A DNA stretch of 64,000 bases from Ciona savignyi (lineage: Eukaryota; Chordata; Ascidiacea; Phlebobranchia; Cionidae). The translations under genes and the position numbers were made by a program. A model generated the notes under the pieces. It ran no database searches and was not told the origin of the DNA. It saw only the letters and a list, made by a program, of their open reading frames with translations. Location of the stretch: the NCBI GenBank assembly GCA_000149265.1, contig CH001825.1, forward strand, positions 1 to 64,000, in the 5' to 3' direction. Of this stretch, positions 38,301 through 50,780 are shown piece after piece. How positions within the stretch are numbered: the first letter of the stretch is position 1; the number at the start of each line of letters is the position of its first letter.

Positions 38301-40052
38301 AGTTTCCTGGTTGCAGATTTAAATCCAGCCGCGTTCTCGTTAAATTCTATTTAGACTTTTAGGTGACTGCGCTTATATCAATATATTTGAGTATCTCTAT
38401 TCTGCAGAGGGCGACGGCCATGAATATGTAGGAACCTGCCAAACAATGGTCAATTGTTAGATCACCATATGCGCAAAGGCAAAGCTTAAATCCCCTTCAA
38501 TACTGCAGATATCTGACTGTTAATATATCGAACAACAACTAATCCTAACCTCCAGTATGAAGTTTAGATTTAAATCCGTTCACACCATGTTACCACAGTG
38601 ACAGGACGTTCGATCGTATTTCACGCGGAGAACTCCGGTTCGTCTCGTATCGGCTGCGCTAATATCCTCCCCGTGCAAAGCGCCAACACCTCGGCCACTC
38701 TCGCCTTCCCATCCACTGTGGTGTATGATCGGTGAGTAAACGTGGCTTTTATTGGAGGGGATTCTTTGATATATATTCGCGGATCGGAGAGCACAGTCTT
38801 CGTTCTTATATACACTGTACCTATTGTACCTGATACCTGAATGAGACGTCGCTGCGTAGTATACATCTATGCATGTTGAGTGTGTGGACGCGGGTTTTAA
38901 GGGTGTCGAATTTGATACTAAGGCACATATGTGATTGGGCAAGGCAATTGATAGCCGCTGCCTATATATCCAGTGAATATAAATTGACAGAGAAATTGTC
39001 AGCAAATTGCAACATCTTGGCCACAACTTCGAGACATCTGGTATGTTATAATGACCTTTGTTGTCTCACCACAGGAGAAAAAATAACCAAAATCATATTT
39101 TGTATCCTAGTAAGTGCAACACTAGCAGTTTTAGTCCAGTTATCTTGTGGTTAAAAATCGAATTTGTTAAATATATTTATTCTTTTGTTGGTTTCGAGCT
39201 CGCAACATTTTACAGGATATTCCACGCGTTATCACCCCCTTAACTGGACGAATAAGTCATTGATTTTTGCAAAACCGTCGCATCGCAGGTATCGCTTCAC
39301 TAAAGCTGTGGCTGATGCATTGAGCATATCGCGCCATCGAGTGGTGATCTTGCACAACACGAAGGTCCCAGTGAGCGGGTCCGGCTGCTCGAAGGTCATG
39401 GTGCATATACCAGGTAATAACATTGGGAATAAAATATGAAGTTTATTGATATTAAATCTAGATTTAGTACGAGATACAACGTATGCTCAGTTCGCCGCTA
39501 TTTAAAAAAATATCGAAGATGTGTCAGCTTTTCTCAGATCAACTCCAAATGTCTAGTTGTCAGTGCTCGTATAGTTTGTGTGTGATAGAGACCTAGAAAA
39601 TGCTTTTCTTAACCCATTAGTCCACTGGGTTCGGGCGATGTGCGCAAAGTGCCACTAGGACAAAATTCGAAATCGGTTGGGTTCGAACCCAAAACCGTTC
39701 GGCTAATTTTACGATGCGCTGCGTAGAAGCTAGCCCGCTAGACATTGCACTGTCCAATATACAAAGATATGAAAATGTATTTAAAAATTACAAATCTAAC
39801 CATCGACACGAAATGTAATTGAGACCCTCGTTCGTTGCAGGATCTTTACCTTCCTATTCCCTTGATGATATAATCAGTGGAACACGCAGCATGAGCCCCT
39901 ATGCTCCAACAACCTTGTGCAAAAGTGAACGAGGCCTCACCGTAGTAGGTCTGTCGGCCCTTAAAGGATCTGCAGCTACTTTAAACCTCGATTTATTTTC
40001 CGTACTTTCATTATCAGTGACGTCATATTTGTTTCAGTATGTTTTGTTCTAG
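23389..40052 (+). CDS. Secreted GPI-anchored multi-domain Cu-only SOD-repeat protein (CSRP type)
   Basis: Exons: 23389-23419, 25452-25593, 25946-26004, 26325-26511, 28823-29031, 29433-29665, 30172-30355, 30737-30872, 31394-31541, 33521-33616, 33845-34029, 34319-34496, 34886-35033, 35459-35642, 35926-36028, 36346-36426, 36715-36784, 37504-37616, 37940-38012, 38599-38731, 39289-39413, 39841-40052. All junctions are GT/AG and phase consistent, giving about 1009 residues. The N terminus MLQVLLTVLA is a signal peptide; the C terminus ends in a hydrophobic tail (LFSVLSLSVTSYLF) typical of GPI attachment. In between are about six SOD-like repeats plus a half. Four (exon groups 6-9, 9-12, 12-15, 16-20) keep copper ligands HVH or HIH, GHxxPF-like or GPHYNP, and the late His in GRSVVFH; they also keep GDLSGKHG-like loops and RYACANI-like cysteines. 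The first two repeats and the last lack them. Zinc-site histidines are not evident. Known relatives are extracellular copper-only SOD repeat proteins; disproportionation of superoxide at the cell surface is the likely role. The first-exon assignment is the least certain part. Confidence 0.9.
24545..24650 (+). mobile_element. SINE-A fragment
   Basis: Degraded middle part with CAACAAACTGCAATAGCTCC followed by GGTAACCC, in the first intron of the SOD-repeat gene. Confidence 0.55.
26020..26079. repeat. Three-copy 20-bp tandem repeat in intron
   Basis: Units AATACTAACTTGTGAACACC, then two copies differing by one or two bases. Lies in the intron between exons 25946-26004 and 26325-26511. Confidence 0.85.
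28524..28610 (+). mobile_element. SINE-B fragment
   Basis: Contains GGTTAACGCGACCGATACAT and ACGGTCTTGGGTACC. Intron of the SOD-repeat gene. Confidence 0.6.
33233..33350 (-). mobile_element. SINE-A fragment, degraded
   Basis: CAATCGTCAAGATCACCTCG and GGTTACCAAAGC recall the body of SINE-A in reverse. Intron before the HVH exon at 33521. Confidence 0.45.
39606..39745 (-). mobile_element. SINE-A fragment (head half)
   Basis: Reverse orientation: CCACTGGGTTCGGGCGATG, then a tRNA-like B-box region GGGTTCGAACCC and head. Intron before the last exon of the SOD-repeat gene. Confidence 0.6.
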
Positions 40053-41449
40053 ACCTCCCTGCCTTCGCACATTATTTGATTCCGAAGTTCCAACATAAAT
40101 ATCCAATATCTTTGTTTTATATATATATTTTTTGTTAAACCGTGTCGAGCGGCATCGTTATATAGGGGGCAGTCGTCCGTGCGCCCTTAGTTGCGACCGC
40201 CCAACTTATAATGATGTATGGTCGAATACTGATTAATATTTTGTACTCGCGCAACATACCCGAATTGCTTTACCGCACAAAAATACTGCCGACTTGCAAG
40301 CGACTGCTTTCGAACCCACTACCTTTGAGCTACCTGTCTGACACGATATCATAACTTCTCCAAAATATTTCCATTTTTGCATCTTGTCGATTTCTAAAGG
40401 AATTTGTCGATTGAAACGTTACGGTCCTGTGATAAGAAACTGTCCTTGTGTAATGTTCGTAACCGACATTTTCTTTGTTCCTGAATATGTTTAACTTCTA
40501 AATAACCCGACTGTGCGCATGCGATATGCAAATGATTTGGTCAGTTATCTTACGGTACCTATTTAGCATATTATGATTTCCACCACCATATATAGATATT
40601 TTGTTTATCTTATTTGACGCTACATGATCCTGCTTTGTTCTATATCATTTCCCACATACAATATGTTCTACCGTCCGCTAACTTGATTTAATTATACCTC
40701 TTAAGACGATTGAAGTATAAATAAATGAATAATTTATAGTGCATTTCTCTAAATGACGATGTGTTTTATGGTTATACCTGCGTGCCTAATGAGTCGGCGA
40801 GTAAAATAGAATAACCTCCCAGAAGAAGGTTCTACACCAATGTGAGGGGGTGATAACACGAACAAATACTATCATTTGGGGACATATTGCAGTGTGACCT
40901 ACTGTAGGCCATGTGGTTAGGGTGTCTTACTGTAATTTATAAACCGAAAAAGGCTCCACGTTATGCCAGATTAGTGTCCAATAACACAATCGGCAAGCTT
41001 AAAGCAGCTGGTTGCATTCGGCAAAAAATGTTCCACAGAATGACGTAATTTTAGCGCTTTTCGCATCTTGTTTCAGATTAGCTAACATTACATGCATGGT
41101 GAGTGTTATTTAGAAGTTGTAGAACCGAAACATTAGGATACCTAAGTATGTTAGTATATGGGGAAACAGAATGTGCGTTAAGTTACCACACGGGTAATTA
41201 ACTCGTATTACTGTAGCTGTACATTCTTTCGCTTTGGAATGTTAGCGCAATACATTACACCGTTTGGTGTTAAAACTGGTAGGTGGTTGAAAAACAATTT
41301 AACCGGAATATAAGGGCTCTCGTTTAAACCACTTATAAATGTAAGAGTTGAAACTACAACTATTTCGTCGGAGATAAGTATGAATAATTTGCCCATTATA
41401 CCTCTTCTTTATATATTTCGTTTAAAGCGATATGTTTATAATTGTTAGT

Positions 41450-41640
41450 GAGTGCGTAGCCTCAGTTAAAATAGTCGGTTGTGTCCTTGCCTGGTGCACT
41501 TATGGCCACCGACTAAAATCAATGCGTTCTACTAAAATCACACCTTCGCCATACAAAACACACTGCAATACTTCCGATAACCCGACGGTGGGCGCGAGTT
41601 GATCTAACTGTCCGAGTATTAAACCCCTTGGTTTCCCCAT
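41450..41640 (+). mobile_element. SINE-A copy, diverged
   Basis: Forward copy with AGTCGGTTGTGTCCTTG, AAAACACACTGCAATAC and CCCGACGGTGGGCGCGAG, ending in CCTTGGTTTCCCCATTC. It abuts a second, younger-looking copy. Confidence 0.75.
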
Positions 41641-41647
41641 TCAAAAA

Positions 41648-41876
41648 CTGGTCGCTAGCTAGTCGGTTGTGTCCTTGGGCAAGGTACTTAACAGGCATTG
41701 TCTGAACCCAGCAGATTAATGGGTTCTACCAAATTGAAGGAACGTGTCTATCATACACAACACACTGCAATAGCTCTGGTAACCCGACAATAGGCGCGAG
41801 GTGATCTGACGATTGCCCGTGTGATAACCCCCTTAGTTTTCCCATTCACGGGGATAAAGAGGAATATACCATTCTA
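41648..41876 (+). mobile_element. SINE-A copy lacking its head
   Basis: Starts inside the family at ACTGGTCGCTAGCTAGTCGG and runs to the 3' end CACGGGGATAAAGAGGAATA. Close to the consensus seen in other copies. The tandem join suggests insertion of one copy into the 3' end of another. Confidence 0.85.
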
Positions 41877-43155
41877 CAAGAAACTGTTATACCCATGTGA
41901 CAGCAAAAACTAGTAAAAACAACCGCCGCCGCTGTTGCAGCACTGATTTTAAATTCATCTTTTCAAATGCAAAACACCATTCTGAAACCGCTAAGCTGTG
42001 TTTAGTAAGGCTACAAAATACAAAAGCAAAATTAATTCAAATAAAAAAATAAATTCAAATAATACTTCGATACAAACTCAAAACTTTCGTATCGGCGTTT
42101 AAATTACAGAAAAATTCATTTTTAACTGTTAAAATGGTCCTAAAAGCGAATGAAACACAATCATGTATTGCACAAAATAATATCTAAGCCAAGTTTCCCA
42201 ACATATGCATTCAACAGGCTTGTGTATAGCGGATATCAGACTTAAATAATAATTACATAGGAGTTTGTGGGATATTGAGTTGCAATGTAACACAATGATA
42301 GGTCATAGCCTCACAAATAAACCGTGAATACAAAATATTTGGTGGAATCCACATACAAACTGCCAGTGAAGTTGTACATGTGGTTCCCACCCACATATGA
42401 TATGGAAATCGACACAGGAAAGAGAATTTATCCTGGGCAGGACAACACAAGGAGTGGAACAAGGGTAATCTTCTTCAGACTACCACATGCTCACTGCCCG
42501 GTTAAGGAATTGTAATGTGCTTCACCTAATAATATATACGTCAGTGTTAACATATTAAGTATTTCAAGCAACATCCGAAGTTTCTAACTAGGCGATAAAA
42601 TGGTGTTTCAGTTGACTTTGTTAGTTGTTACAAAGGAAGGCAAATAGATAGAAGAGCAGATATGTAAAACAGCAATCAGCAAGGCTTCAAAAAACAAGGA
42701 ACTGAAAAAGTAAGACACTCATGAAAGTTCGTACCAACTAGTATTTGGCACATTACTACATAGCAATGCTACACTACTTTAGAAATGCATCCAAATCCAA
42801 ATCAGATCGAATATGGACTCTAAGCCACATATTCGCATAGTTGTGTTACAACAGGATTTTATTGCACAAACTAATGGCAACCTAGGAGCCATGCCAACCC
42901 TTAATTACGATCTGGGTTTTTGTATTACGAACCAGGTTTTTGTGTGAAACTTTTAAAACGAGGCATCATAATTCTAGTATATACCATGATGGTTTTGAAA
43001 CTATTGTAGCCGGTAATGCTGCAATGTTTTCAGTTATAATTTGAATCGATACTGAAATCCTTGATAGGATGGTTAGCAAACTATACTATTTTGGATGATG
43101 GGAAGACAAAATGTAAAAATTTAATAAAAAATTGAGGTATTCCCGTTGCTTGGCA

Positions 43156-46100
43156 TCACTCCCCACTGTACCCCACGCTTGGCGAGTTTTCCTCTTCTGT
43201 TTTACTCCCTACTTTCCTAATCAACAAGATTTCTTCATCTGTGGAATCTTGTCGCTCAGTGAGAAGCAGCGAAGTGGTTTGCTTGTGGTCCAGCGGCTTC
43301 AGTTTGAAATATTGCGCGTTGCACTCCTTGTAGCCGCTGACTTTGAGCAACTGTTCTTCGCTGCAACTGCGATTGCTGATCAGCAGCTTTCTCGCCTTCG
43401 AGTTCTGCCGCTTCATTAGCAGATTGTCCACCACCCAGAACATGAGTGCGTTCACGCAGAATGGAACGATCAACATAACAAGAACGACCTCTATGTGAGG
43501 GTCCTTCACCCAGCTGAGCAAAATCTTACGAACGTCGTGCCAGAACGCTGGAAGCACCATCACCCCAACTAATGCCTGGGGAAGTTAAGTTTAACAAGTC
43601 ACCACATAATATGAACAGATATGAACAAATCACAAAGCTGAACAACTGGTTCATCCAATTAATGCATGTGACCACTGGGTCAACAAATGAATCTTTTTAT
43701 GACACTGGTGATGTACATGGTTAAACAAAAAAATGCAAGATGTAATTTTTACTATGCTAATCTAAATAAAGGTGGTCATGACCTCATAATCAAACACAAT
43801 TCATGTTATATTGCAGGGAAACATTTCTAAAAGTTTCGATTTCACTTATTCATTCATTGCTGACAATTCACAAAAACCCTTGGTTTGAAACCTTATATGG
43901 TTAATTTTATTTTATAAATTTTCTTTTGATTTTAAACACTAATATATTTTACACAAATGTACACACAGCATGTATTATGGAGCCTGTTGTTTAGGCATAC
44001 TCATGTTAACTTGGTATGATTATTTTGTTTTGGTAATTGTATGACACATTGTAAAACTATTTCCTGTGAAGCCTAACAGCACTACATCGTATCAAGGGAA
44101 TATAAATATGAGATTCATTGAAATGCTATAATATGCTTAATTACAGAAATTATAAAATTTTTCCATCCACAGCACAATGAAAATTAGTGATGACAAATGC
44201 CCTTGTATTACAAAAACTTAAATTCTAATTAAAACCAATCTGTTGGTAGTATCCAATGCTGTACTTGAAATAAACTATAATATAAATCAAAGTGGATATC
44301 TAGGATGTACAGTACAGCCGAGAAAATGTGGTAGTTTTGGTTCATTCATTGGGATACGTTTTGTTAGTTAAACATTGAATATCGGTTAACGCTATTGTCT
44401 ACAAACAAATAGAATGAGTGAAGATTGAACACAGATGATTGTAAAACCTACGTTGAATGTTTATTTACAGTTACACACAACAAAGTTATCACCAGATTTT
44501 TCTTTTTTTCTTAATTATATACGAATCAAAATAAACACTATCATTTGACAAGAAACAGTTAAATATGTTGTTTTCCATTTGATTAAATTTTATGCAAAAC
44601 TAAAAAAGGGAAAAACTCTGCATGCAACAATAGGTGGAATGTAGGGTTAGGAATGAGGCTAAATGTTTGGGTTGATCGTTGATGGTTAAAGTCGGTTTCC
44701 CTGCTTTTAGAGTTAACCAAACCCTACACACACCAGTACACCATATATACTTCTATTGCTATCACACAAAACAAGACATTTTGTTACCTTTTCAATGACC
44801 ATTACAATGAGGTAAAGCACACTTTGTCCTGCCCATGCAGTCACTTTGGGAGGATTTCCATATTCACCGAAGTATAGACTTCGAAGCTTGAAATGGTGAA
44901 CTATCTTTTGTGTGAGCTGTTAAAAAACAAACATCTGTAATTATTATGAACTTGCTATTTTATAATAAGTACAAAAGCACATCGTATTAAAGTGTGTGTA
45001 TCATTATTCCATTTAAAAAGTCAGTTGGGCAGAAAAGTTCATTATATTCAAGTTGTGTAAAGGTATTTTAAATGTTTTAAAAAGTGATATCAAACAGGAT
45101 TAGGTATGTAAGCATTGAGGTATTTTCAAACGAGGAATATTTCTTACGTTCTGACATTAATAACTTTGAACCAATAACGACTAGAATCCAGTTTAATATA
45201 TCATACTTTATATAGAAATATATACAATTGGCCCTATCTTCAACCTGCAAATTCCTTATTTCGATGATATTCTTATTATTCGATCCACAGTCTGATTTAG
45301 GAAGTTGACTCACCTTGAAGCCGAGATATATGATCAAGAGACCCACAGTTGAATCAAGTAGGAAGCTGATGAGATACCAAGTGCATGGGTCCTCTGCGGT
45401 CACTGCATCGGCAAGNNNNNNNNNNNNNNNNNNNNNNNNNNNNNNNNNNNNNNNNNNNNNNNNNNNNNNNNNNNNNNNNNNNNNNNNNNNNNNNNNNNNN
45501 NNNNNNNNNNNNNNNTGGAACCAGTATATCGGTTGTGCTTTGAAAACCAAAAAATATGATAGTTTTGTAGTTCACAACCATCTTAAAGCACAGTTGTTTT
45601 GTCATAAGGAAGTACATCATCTAAGAATGACATATTAACATTGAATACTTGGGTAGGATATTCATGTTTATTCTCATGAAGTAAAGCCAAAACACGTTTA
45701 AGGTTTAATATTCATGCCACTTTATTTCCCTTGTCTATTTAATGAAGTGTTTTAACTACAGTAGTTTTGCTTTTCTGCCTCCCTTTTTTTCTAAATAACT
45801 TTTATTGTTTTTTTAATGTAATAAAGGAGGGAAAAATAATAACTCTCTGGTTGCTTCCTTATCTTGAAGTGATTCCCACCTGCTTAGAAGTGTCGTAGAA
45901 CCATATTTTCCAAGTTCGTCGTTGCTCCTTTGGTTCTCGCCACCGTTTCAACAGAAGTGTGCTGAACGCTATTGCACCAAGGATTGCCTGGGGGAATGCA
46001 GAAGGACATTAGCAATACATGGTCCTGGTACACTGTCTTCCAGTGCAGATGAATTATGTGGTATGTAATCGCATTGGTAAAAACTTGATTTGAAAAATAA

Positions 46101-46922
46101 AAATAATGTGAAAGTTGCAATTATGTAATCAGGATCTTTCCAGTAAAGCACGCAAGTTTCTTGCACTACTTAACTTAATGAATGGATGTCAATTATGTTC
46201 TGAAGTCCAATTTAAATTAACCAATTAGAATAGAATGGGATATTTATGTTTATCCACACAATGGGAAAAGAGAGTTATTACCCTGGTAATCGTCAGATTA
46301 CTTTACAAATATGTAAGGGAGGGTCTCACACGGGTAACCATCAGATTACTTGCACCCATTGTCAAGAGGCTCCTTGCTCAGGGGCACAATCGACTAGCTA
46401 GAAACCAGTTTTGAACCTGCAACCATTTGACTTAGTGATGATGCATTAACTAACCAAGCTACTGCGTCGAAAGTCCCAAATCATATTGTTATCACATCAG
46501 CGTATACAGTAGGCTAGTTAAGATTTTAAATATTTTATTGAAGGATAGAATTATTCTATTTATTCCTGTGAATGGGAAAACCAAGGGGGTTAACACATGA
46601 GCAATCGTCAGATCACTTCGCGTTACCGTCGGGTTGCCTGAGCTATTGTAGTGTGTTGTATATGATTCACACGTTCCTTCAATTTGGTAAAACCCATTAA
46701 TCTGCTGGGTTCAGGCAATGTTCACAAAGCGTTTTTTCCACAAGTACACAACCGACTAACTAGTGACTAGTTTCTGTGTGCAACCCATCAGCTAAAAGGC
46801 GACACACTAACCGACCTGTGACATATTAACTGTTCCTAGTTCACCTGCATAGTGATCCCGAACGGACCAGTCAACTCCCCCCGTTCACAATGTGAAGATT
46901 TCGATATTTCCAGTTCCTCCAT
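43156..46922 (-). CDS. STIMATE: STIMATE (TMEM110), STIM activating enhancer
   Basis: Multi-pass ER membrane protein that in vertebrates promotes STIM1 activation and store-operated calcium entry at ER-plasma membrane junctions. Exons in transcript order: 46922-46845 (start ATG, ends GITMQ), 45987-45880 ([20 protein letters not shown]), an exon whose 5' part is lost in the gap and which ends at 45314 ([20 protein letters not shown], then a membrane segment), 44916-44788 ([23 protein letters not shown]), and 43575-43156. The last exon holds the hallmark membrane segment with [19 protein letters not shown], then a polar cytosolic tail. All visible junctions are phase 0. About 13 residues expected after DTSKQ fall in the N run. 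The strong order and motif match to vertebrate TMEM110 makes the identity secure; the C-terminal tail is diverged. Confidence 0.92.
45416..45515. other. Assembly gap (100 N) inside a STIMATE exon
   Basis: The gap removes the 5' end and splice acceptor of the STIMATE exon that ends at 45314. Confidence 0.99.
46230..46465 (-). mobile_element. SINE-A copy, diverged
   Basis: Reverse copy with internal duplication: the GTAATCGTCAGATTAC-type block occurs twice (about 46285 and 46340). Intron 1 of STIMATE. Confidence 0.7.
46543..46819 (-). mobile_element. SINE-A copy, near full length
   Basis: Reverse copy from the tail to the tRNA-like head, with GAGCAATCGTCAGATCAC and CTGCTGGGTTCAGG. It ends about 25 bases from the first STIMATE coding exon. 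Confidence 0.85.
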
Positions 46923-49900
46923 CGCCGTATTTCATACGACACCTCACTATGTTCCCAGTATTCTCACAGTATTCCCAGCTTCGTGAAACAATTAAACAAA
47001 ATGCTCCTTGATACCTAAGATTATCATAAGTGTCTCAGGACTAGGATCAGATATAAGATAGATATGTCCAATCAAAACTCACGATTCGAAAGAAAAAGTT
47101 TTGTTGCAAGTTTGGAGAATTATAAATTTTGTTTTACGATTCGAGAAAAATAGTATAGCTGGTAGCCTTTCAAATTATGGTTCAATTTTACAACATTAAA
47201 GTTTACAAATCCCGACTGGTGTTGTGGTGTTGCTCCACTGGAGGGTTTCAAGAGCAATTGCAGTATGTGAAATATTTATATATAATAATAAATAGACCAA
47301 ATAGACCAGTCTTTTTACACCATGCTTTAGCTCCGGTAACCGACGGTAGGCGCGAGGTGATCTGACGATTGCCCGTGTGTTAACCCCCTTGGTTTTTCCA
47401 ATCACGGGGATAAACATGATTATCCTATCCTAATTAGTTTTCCCAATTTTTAATTCTGTGTCCCTAAGCTGTTAGTGTTATATTAATTGGTACATAAATA
47501 TGAGTATTTGATTAAAGTTCAACATACTATTCGTTTCAATCAAGTAAAGTTAAGATCCTTGCAAGCGTTTCTTACTAGTATTACTTTTTTCTTTCCTTGT
47601 AGTATTTTTAATAATCGATAAAGTCCCCACCTGAATACGTTTGTAAAAGATATTTATGTAAACAACCCGCATCGTAAGTACGTCACGTGTGCACTGGACC
47701 ATGACCAGTTTATGAAGATACAATTGTTAGTCCATTACCGGGGACCGATCTTCTTAAAAACATCCTAATTGTGTCGTCGATAAATTTTTAATGAATATAA
47801 TATTATAACTGCATACCGACATGTCGGTTATTAACAGCTAGCTTGAGTTTGGAAAATTAATTTTGTTAGCTGACTAAAACAATTTTAATATCGTATATAA
47901 GATTTAAAGAGTTTAAAGACATTTTTTGGCTCATCCTATTCAAAATTGAGCCTTCGGCAGCCAAAAGACCTCTGTTTCTTTGGTTCTAGCTACCATAGTG
48001 TGAAAATTGACGTTCGGTAATCGGTATTCGGCTACAACGAAGTTTGAAAACCGAATAATCGATCTTTGTGGAAATAATCACTTTCTGGAAAATTTAGTAC
48101 AACTTAATAACACACCAGGTTGAGGCGATGTCTGTTAATATTCTTCTGACAGCCGTCTCATCAATGGCTGGTGTTAGCTCCTTAACCACTAATCACAAAC
48201 ACGGTTATCGATTTAAATACCTGAACGTACAAAAGGCCTGTAACACTGGTATATTAAATTAGCTGTGGCATAATCGCAGTCCAAATGATTTAAGATTTAT
48301 TTAAAATTTGCGTAATTTTTACTATGATTAAATGCAGAACCTTAGCACCATTGTTCATGCGTGACGAACAGTGAACGAGATTCATGCTGTGTGGGTTCTA
48401 TGTTAGAACTTCTGGCTGTAGCCCCTGTCAGCCGTGTCGTCTTTGCCTTAAAACTTTTGTTAGTTTAGCTACTTCGGCGAACGTCTTATAAAAAAAAAAT
48501 GAACCAAAGGTTAGTTTGGCATTTTACCGAATAGGACATTTATATGGTAAGTTTAGCCGCATATCTGCAACAATGTATGACCACAAACCAGTTGCAGAAC
48601 TTTTAGTAGTTGTACACAGGGAATAACTTTGTATGCAGGATAGAGCCGTTTTTAGATTACCTCGCACCTGCAGTAGGGATAACGGAGGCGTCGAATGGCC
48701 GTGTATCTGGTTTGGACGTTTCTTAAGATTTCATTGAAAAGTACCTCATTAACTATTAGAACATGGTCAGCAATGTGACTTGTGACAAAGGACCGCGTAG
48801 CTAGCGACAGATCCCACCCTTCCACACAATGCGAGTCAAGTATAGATAAATTAAATGCTTGTGGTGCTCGTTCTACCTACATTGTCGCTTTATACGAACG
48901 TTGTGAATATCTTATCTCGAAGGAAATCCGCAATTATCTTTAACCGTTTATTTATTATCTTATCAGGCATTCATTATAATAAAAACAATTGCGTTGCTTC
49001 CATTGTCCCAGCATTGTTATACCGCCAATCACCACCACGCAATCCGCCATTATATCGCAAAGATGGTTATAAAGCAGCGATGCACATAATCATGTATAAA
49101 GAGAATCTTTTTTTAGTGTTTGCGGTATCATAGATTGAAACAAGGAAAGACCATACGTAATTTCAGGTTAGTCTAACTGTTTAAAAGCAGTCTAAACTTT
49201 AATTATTCGAATCGGACATCGAGTTTGTATTGGTAACTTAGGAACCTAATTATTTCTTCTTGCAGAAAAAAAACGTAGACTTCTATATAAAGTTTGATTA
49301 GGTATCCAGCTAACCCAATCGCTTATGTATGTAGAAAGATGTAAGACGCTTTCTCTGCAGAGTAGTTTCGGTATAATCAGAGTTTTAATGATCACGACTC
49401 GGTATAGCAACGAAAAAGATGAAGCAAGCCATGGTTTAGTAAAATTTGCAACTTCATCTAGTGCGATCAACTTGAACGTTGACTCCTACATATTTTATCG
49501 CCATTTTCGGGCATGTCCTTCTGAGACAAAGTATTATTTCGAACTATTTCTTAATTTTCCGGTGAGCATAGCGCTGGATTTTGTAAGGTTGATAGTACAA
49601 CCGAAATATTCGCCGGATTCTTTAGCTTAATGAAACGCGTCTGCAAAACTGTTTTTCGACCAGTAGAGGAACAGTCCGTATCATCTGTGAATGATTATAC
49701 TTTGCTTCGCGGTTTCCGACTTTTTAACGCGGGTCGTTTTTGGGCATATCCTTATAACGCGGATGGAATCCATATTTTCTGCATGGCATGATAACGAATT
49801 CCCAGTTATGAGAATCAAACGAGAATGCCAAAAAACAAAAGTTACCCTTACATGCCCTTCTTATCAACTTGGCGTAAGTTGTTTCCCCGATATATCTGTT

Positions 49901-50780
49901 TGTCACAAACCCAGCTTGTTTGCTCCTAATATTTAAAGGTAGTACTTTCTTTATTGTGTTATTGATAGCTTTGGCTGCTATTTCATACTAGGCGTTTATT
50001 AAAGTTATGATGCGATAGTTTTCAGAGAACATTTTATCGATTTCAAGAAGCACGTTATCTTCATTATCCGTCTATTTGGGATCTTGTTCTCAATGTTTAG
50101 TTGTTCTAAGATCGTGTTGCGCGGTTGTCATGCAATGCTACTTCCTTGTATAATTACGTGCCATCTCCAATTAACGAGTACAAACATACATTTCACATCC
50201 ACTGTTTTAAAATTATATGGCCAATTATTAAAAATTAAATGATAAGGCCGTAAAAGAGTGTCTCAAGCACTATAATATAATTATTTTACAATACACGTCC
50301 GGTCGTCCGCTTTATTCATTGTTATGGGCTTCGGGTTTCCGATGAGAGCACATTTTGAATTTGCACAGTTATGTTTTTTCTGTGTTACACTGGCGACAAT
50401 AGAACGCGATATCGAATCAGTAAAATGTACATTTGAGATATGAAACAACACTAATTTGTAATAACAAACTTTGAGACTCAAAGGTTCTACGAATATATGA
50501 TCAAATAGGAATGCTTAAAAGTGGGTTTTCGTACCTAATGGATGGATTGCACAATGGACGCTGCGAATATGTAGCTAAAATTACCACGATCTTAGAACCA
50601 CGATTTGTAATTTGTTGCGAAATCCGGACAGCGTGCAGCGTGTCCCCGCGATTTAATTAACGAGAAAAACGTAACGCGACTTTTGTTCATTTTATATATT
50701 AAATAAATATTGAGCCTACCCTCAATTTTTAAAAGTCAGGCGCCTATGTTCATAACCCATTATATGGGCAGCGATCAAAG
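46923..50780. other. Intergenic spacer between divergent genes
   Basis: STIMATE (minus) and the PC-esterase gene (plus) point away from each other, so both promoters should lie here. A SINE-A 3' fragment is at 47318-47432. Short frames such as 49325-49630 show no recognisable protein similarity. Confidence 0.5.
47318..47432 (+). mobile_element. SINE-A 3' fragment
   Basis: TTAGCTCCGGTAACCGACGG through to the tail ATGATTATCCTATCCTAA; near consensus. Confidence 0.8.

Larger units (their letters stand above)
40053..43155. other. Intergenic spacer between convergent genes
   Basis: The SOD-repeat gene (plus) and STIMATE (minus) converge here, so both 3' UTRs fall in this interval. Apart from two SINE-A copies I see no coding exon; the small frame at 42324-42515 has no recognisable similarity. 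Confidence 0.5.

Noticed and set aside
49325..49630. 101-residue plus-strand frame
   Set aside because: No recognisable motif, no splice support and AT-rich codon use like the surrounding spacer.
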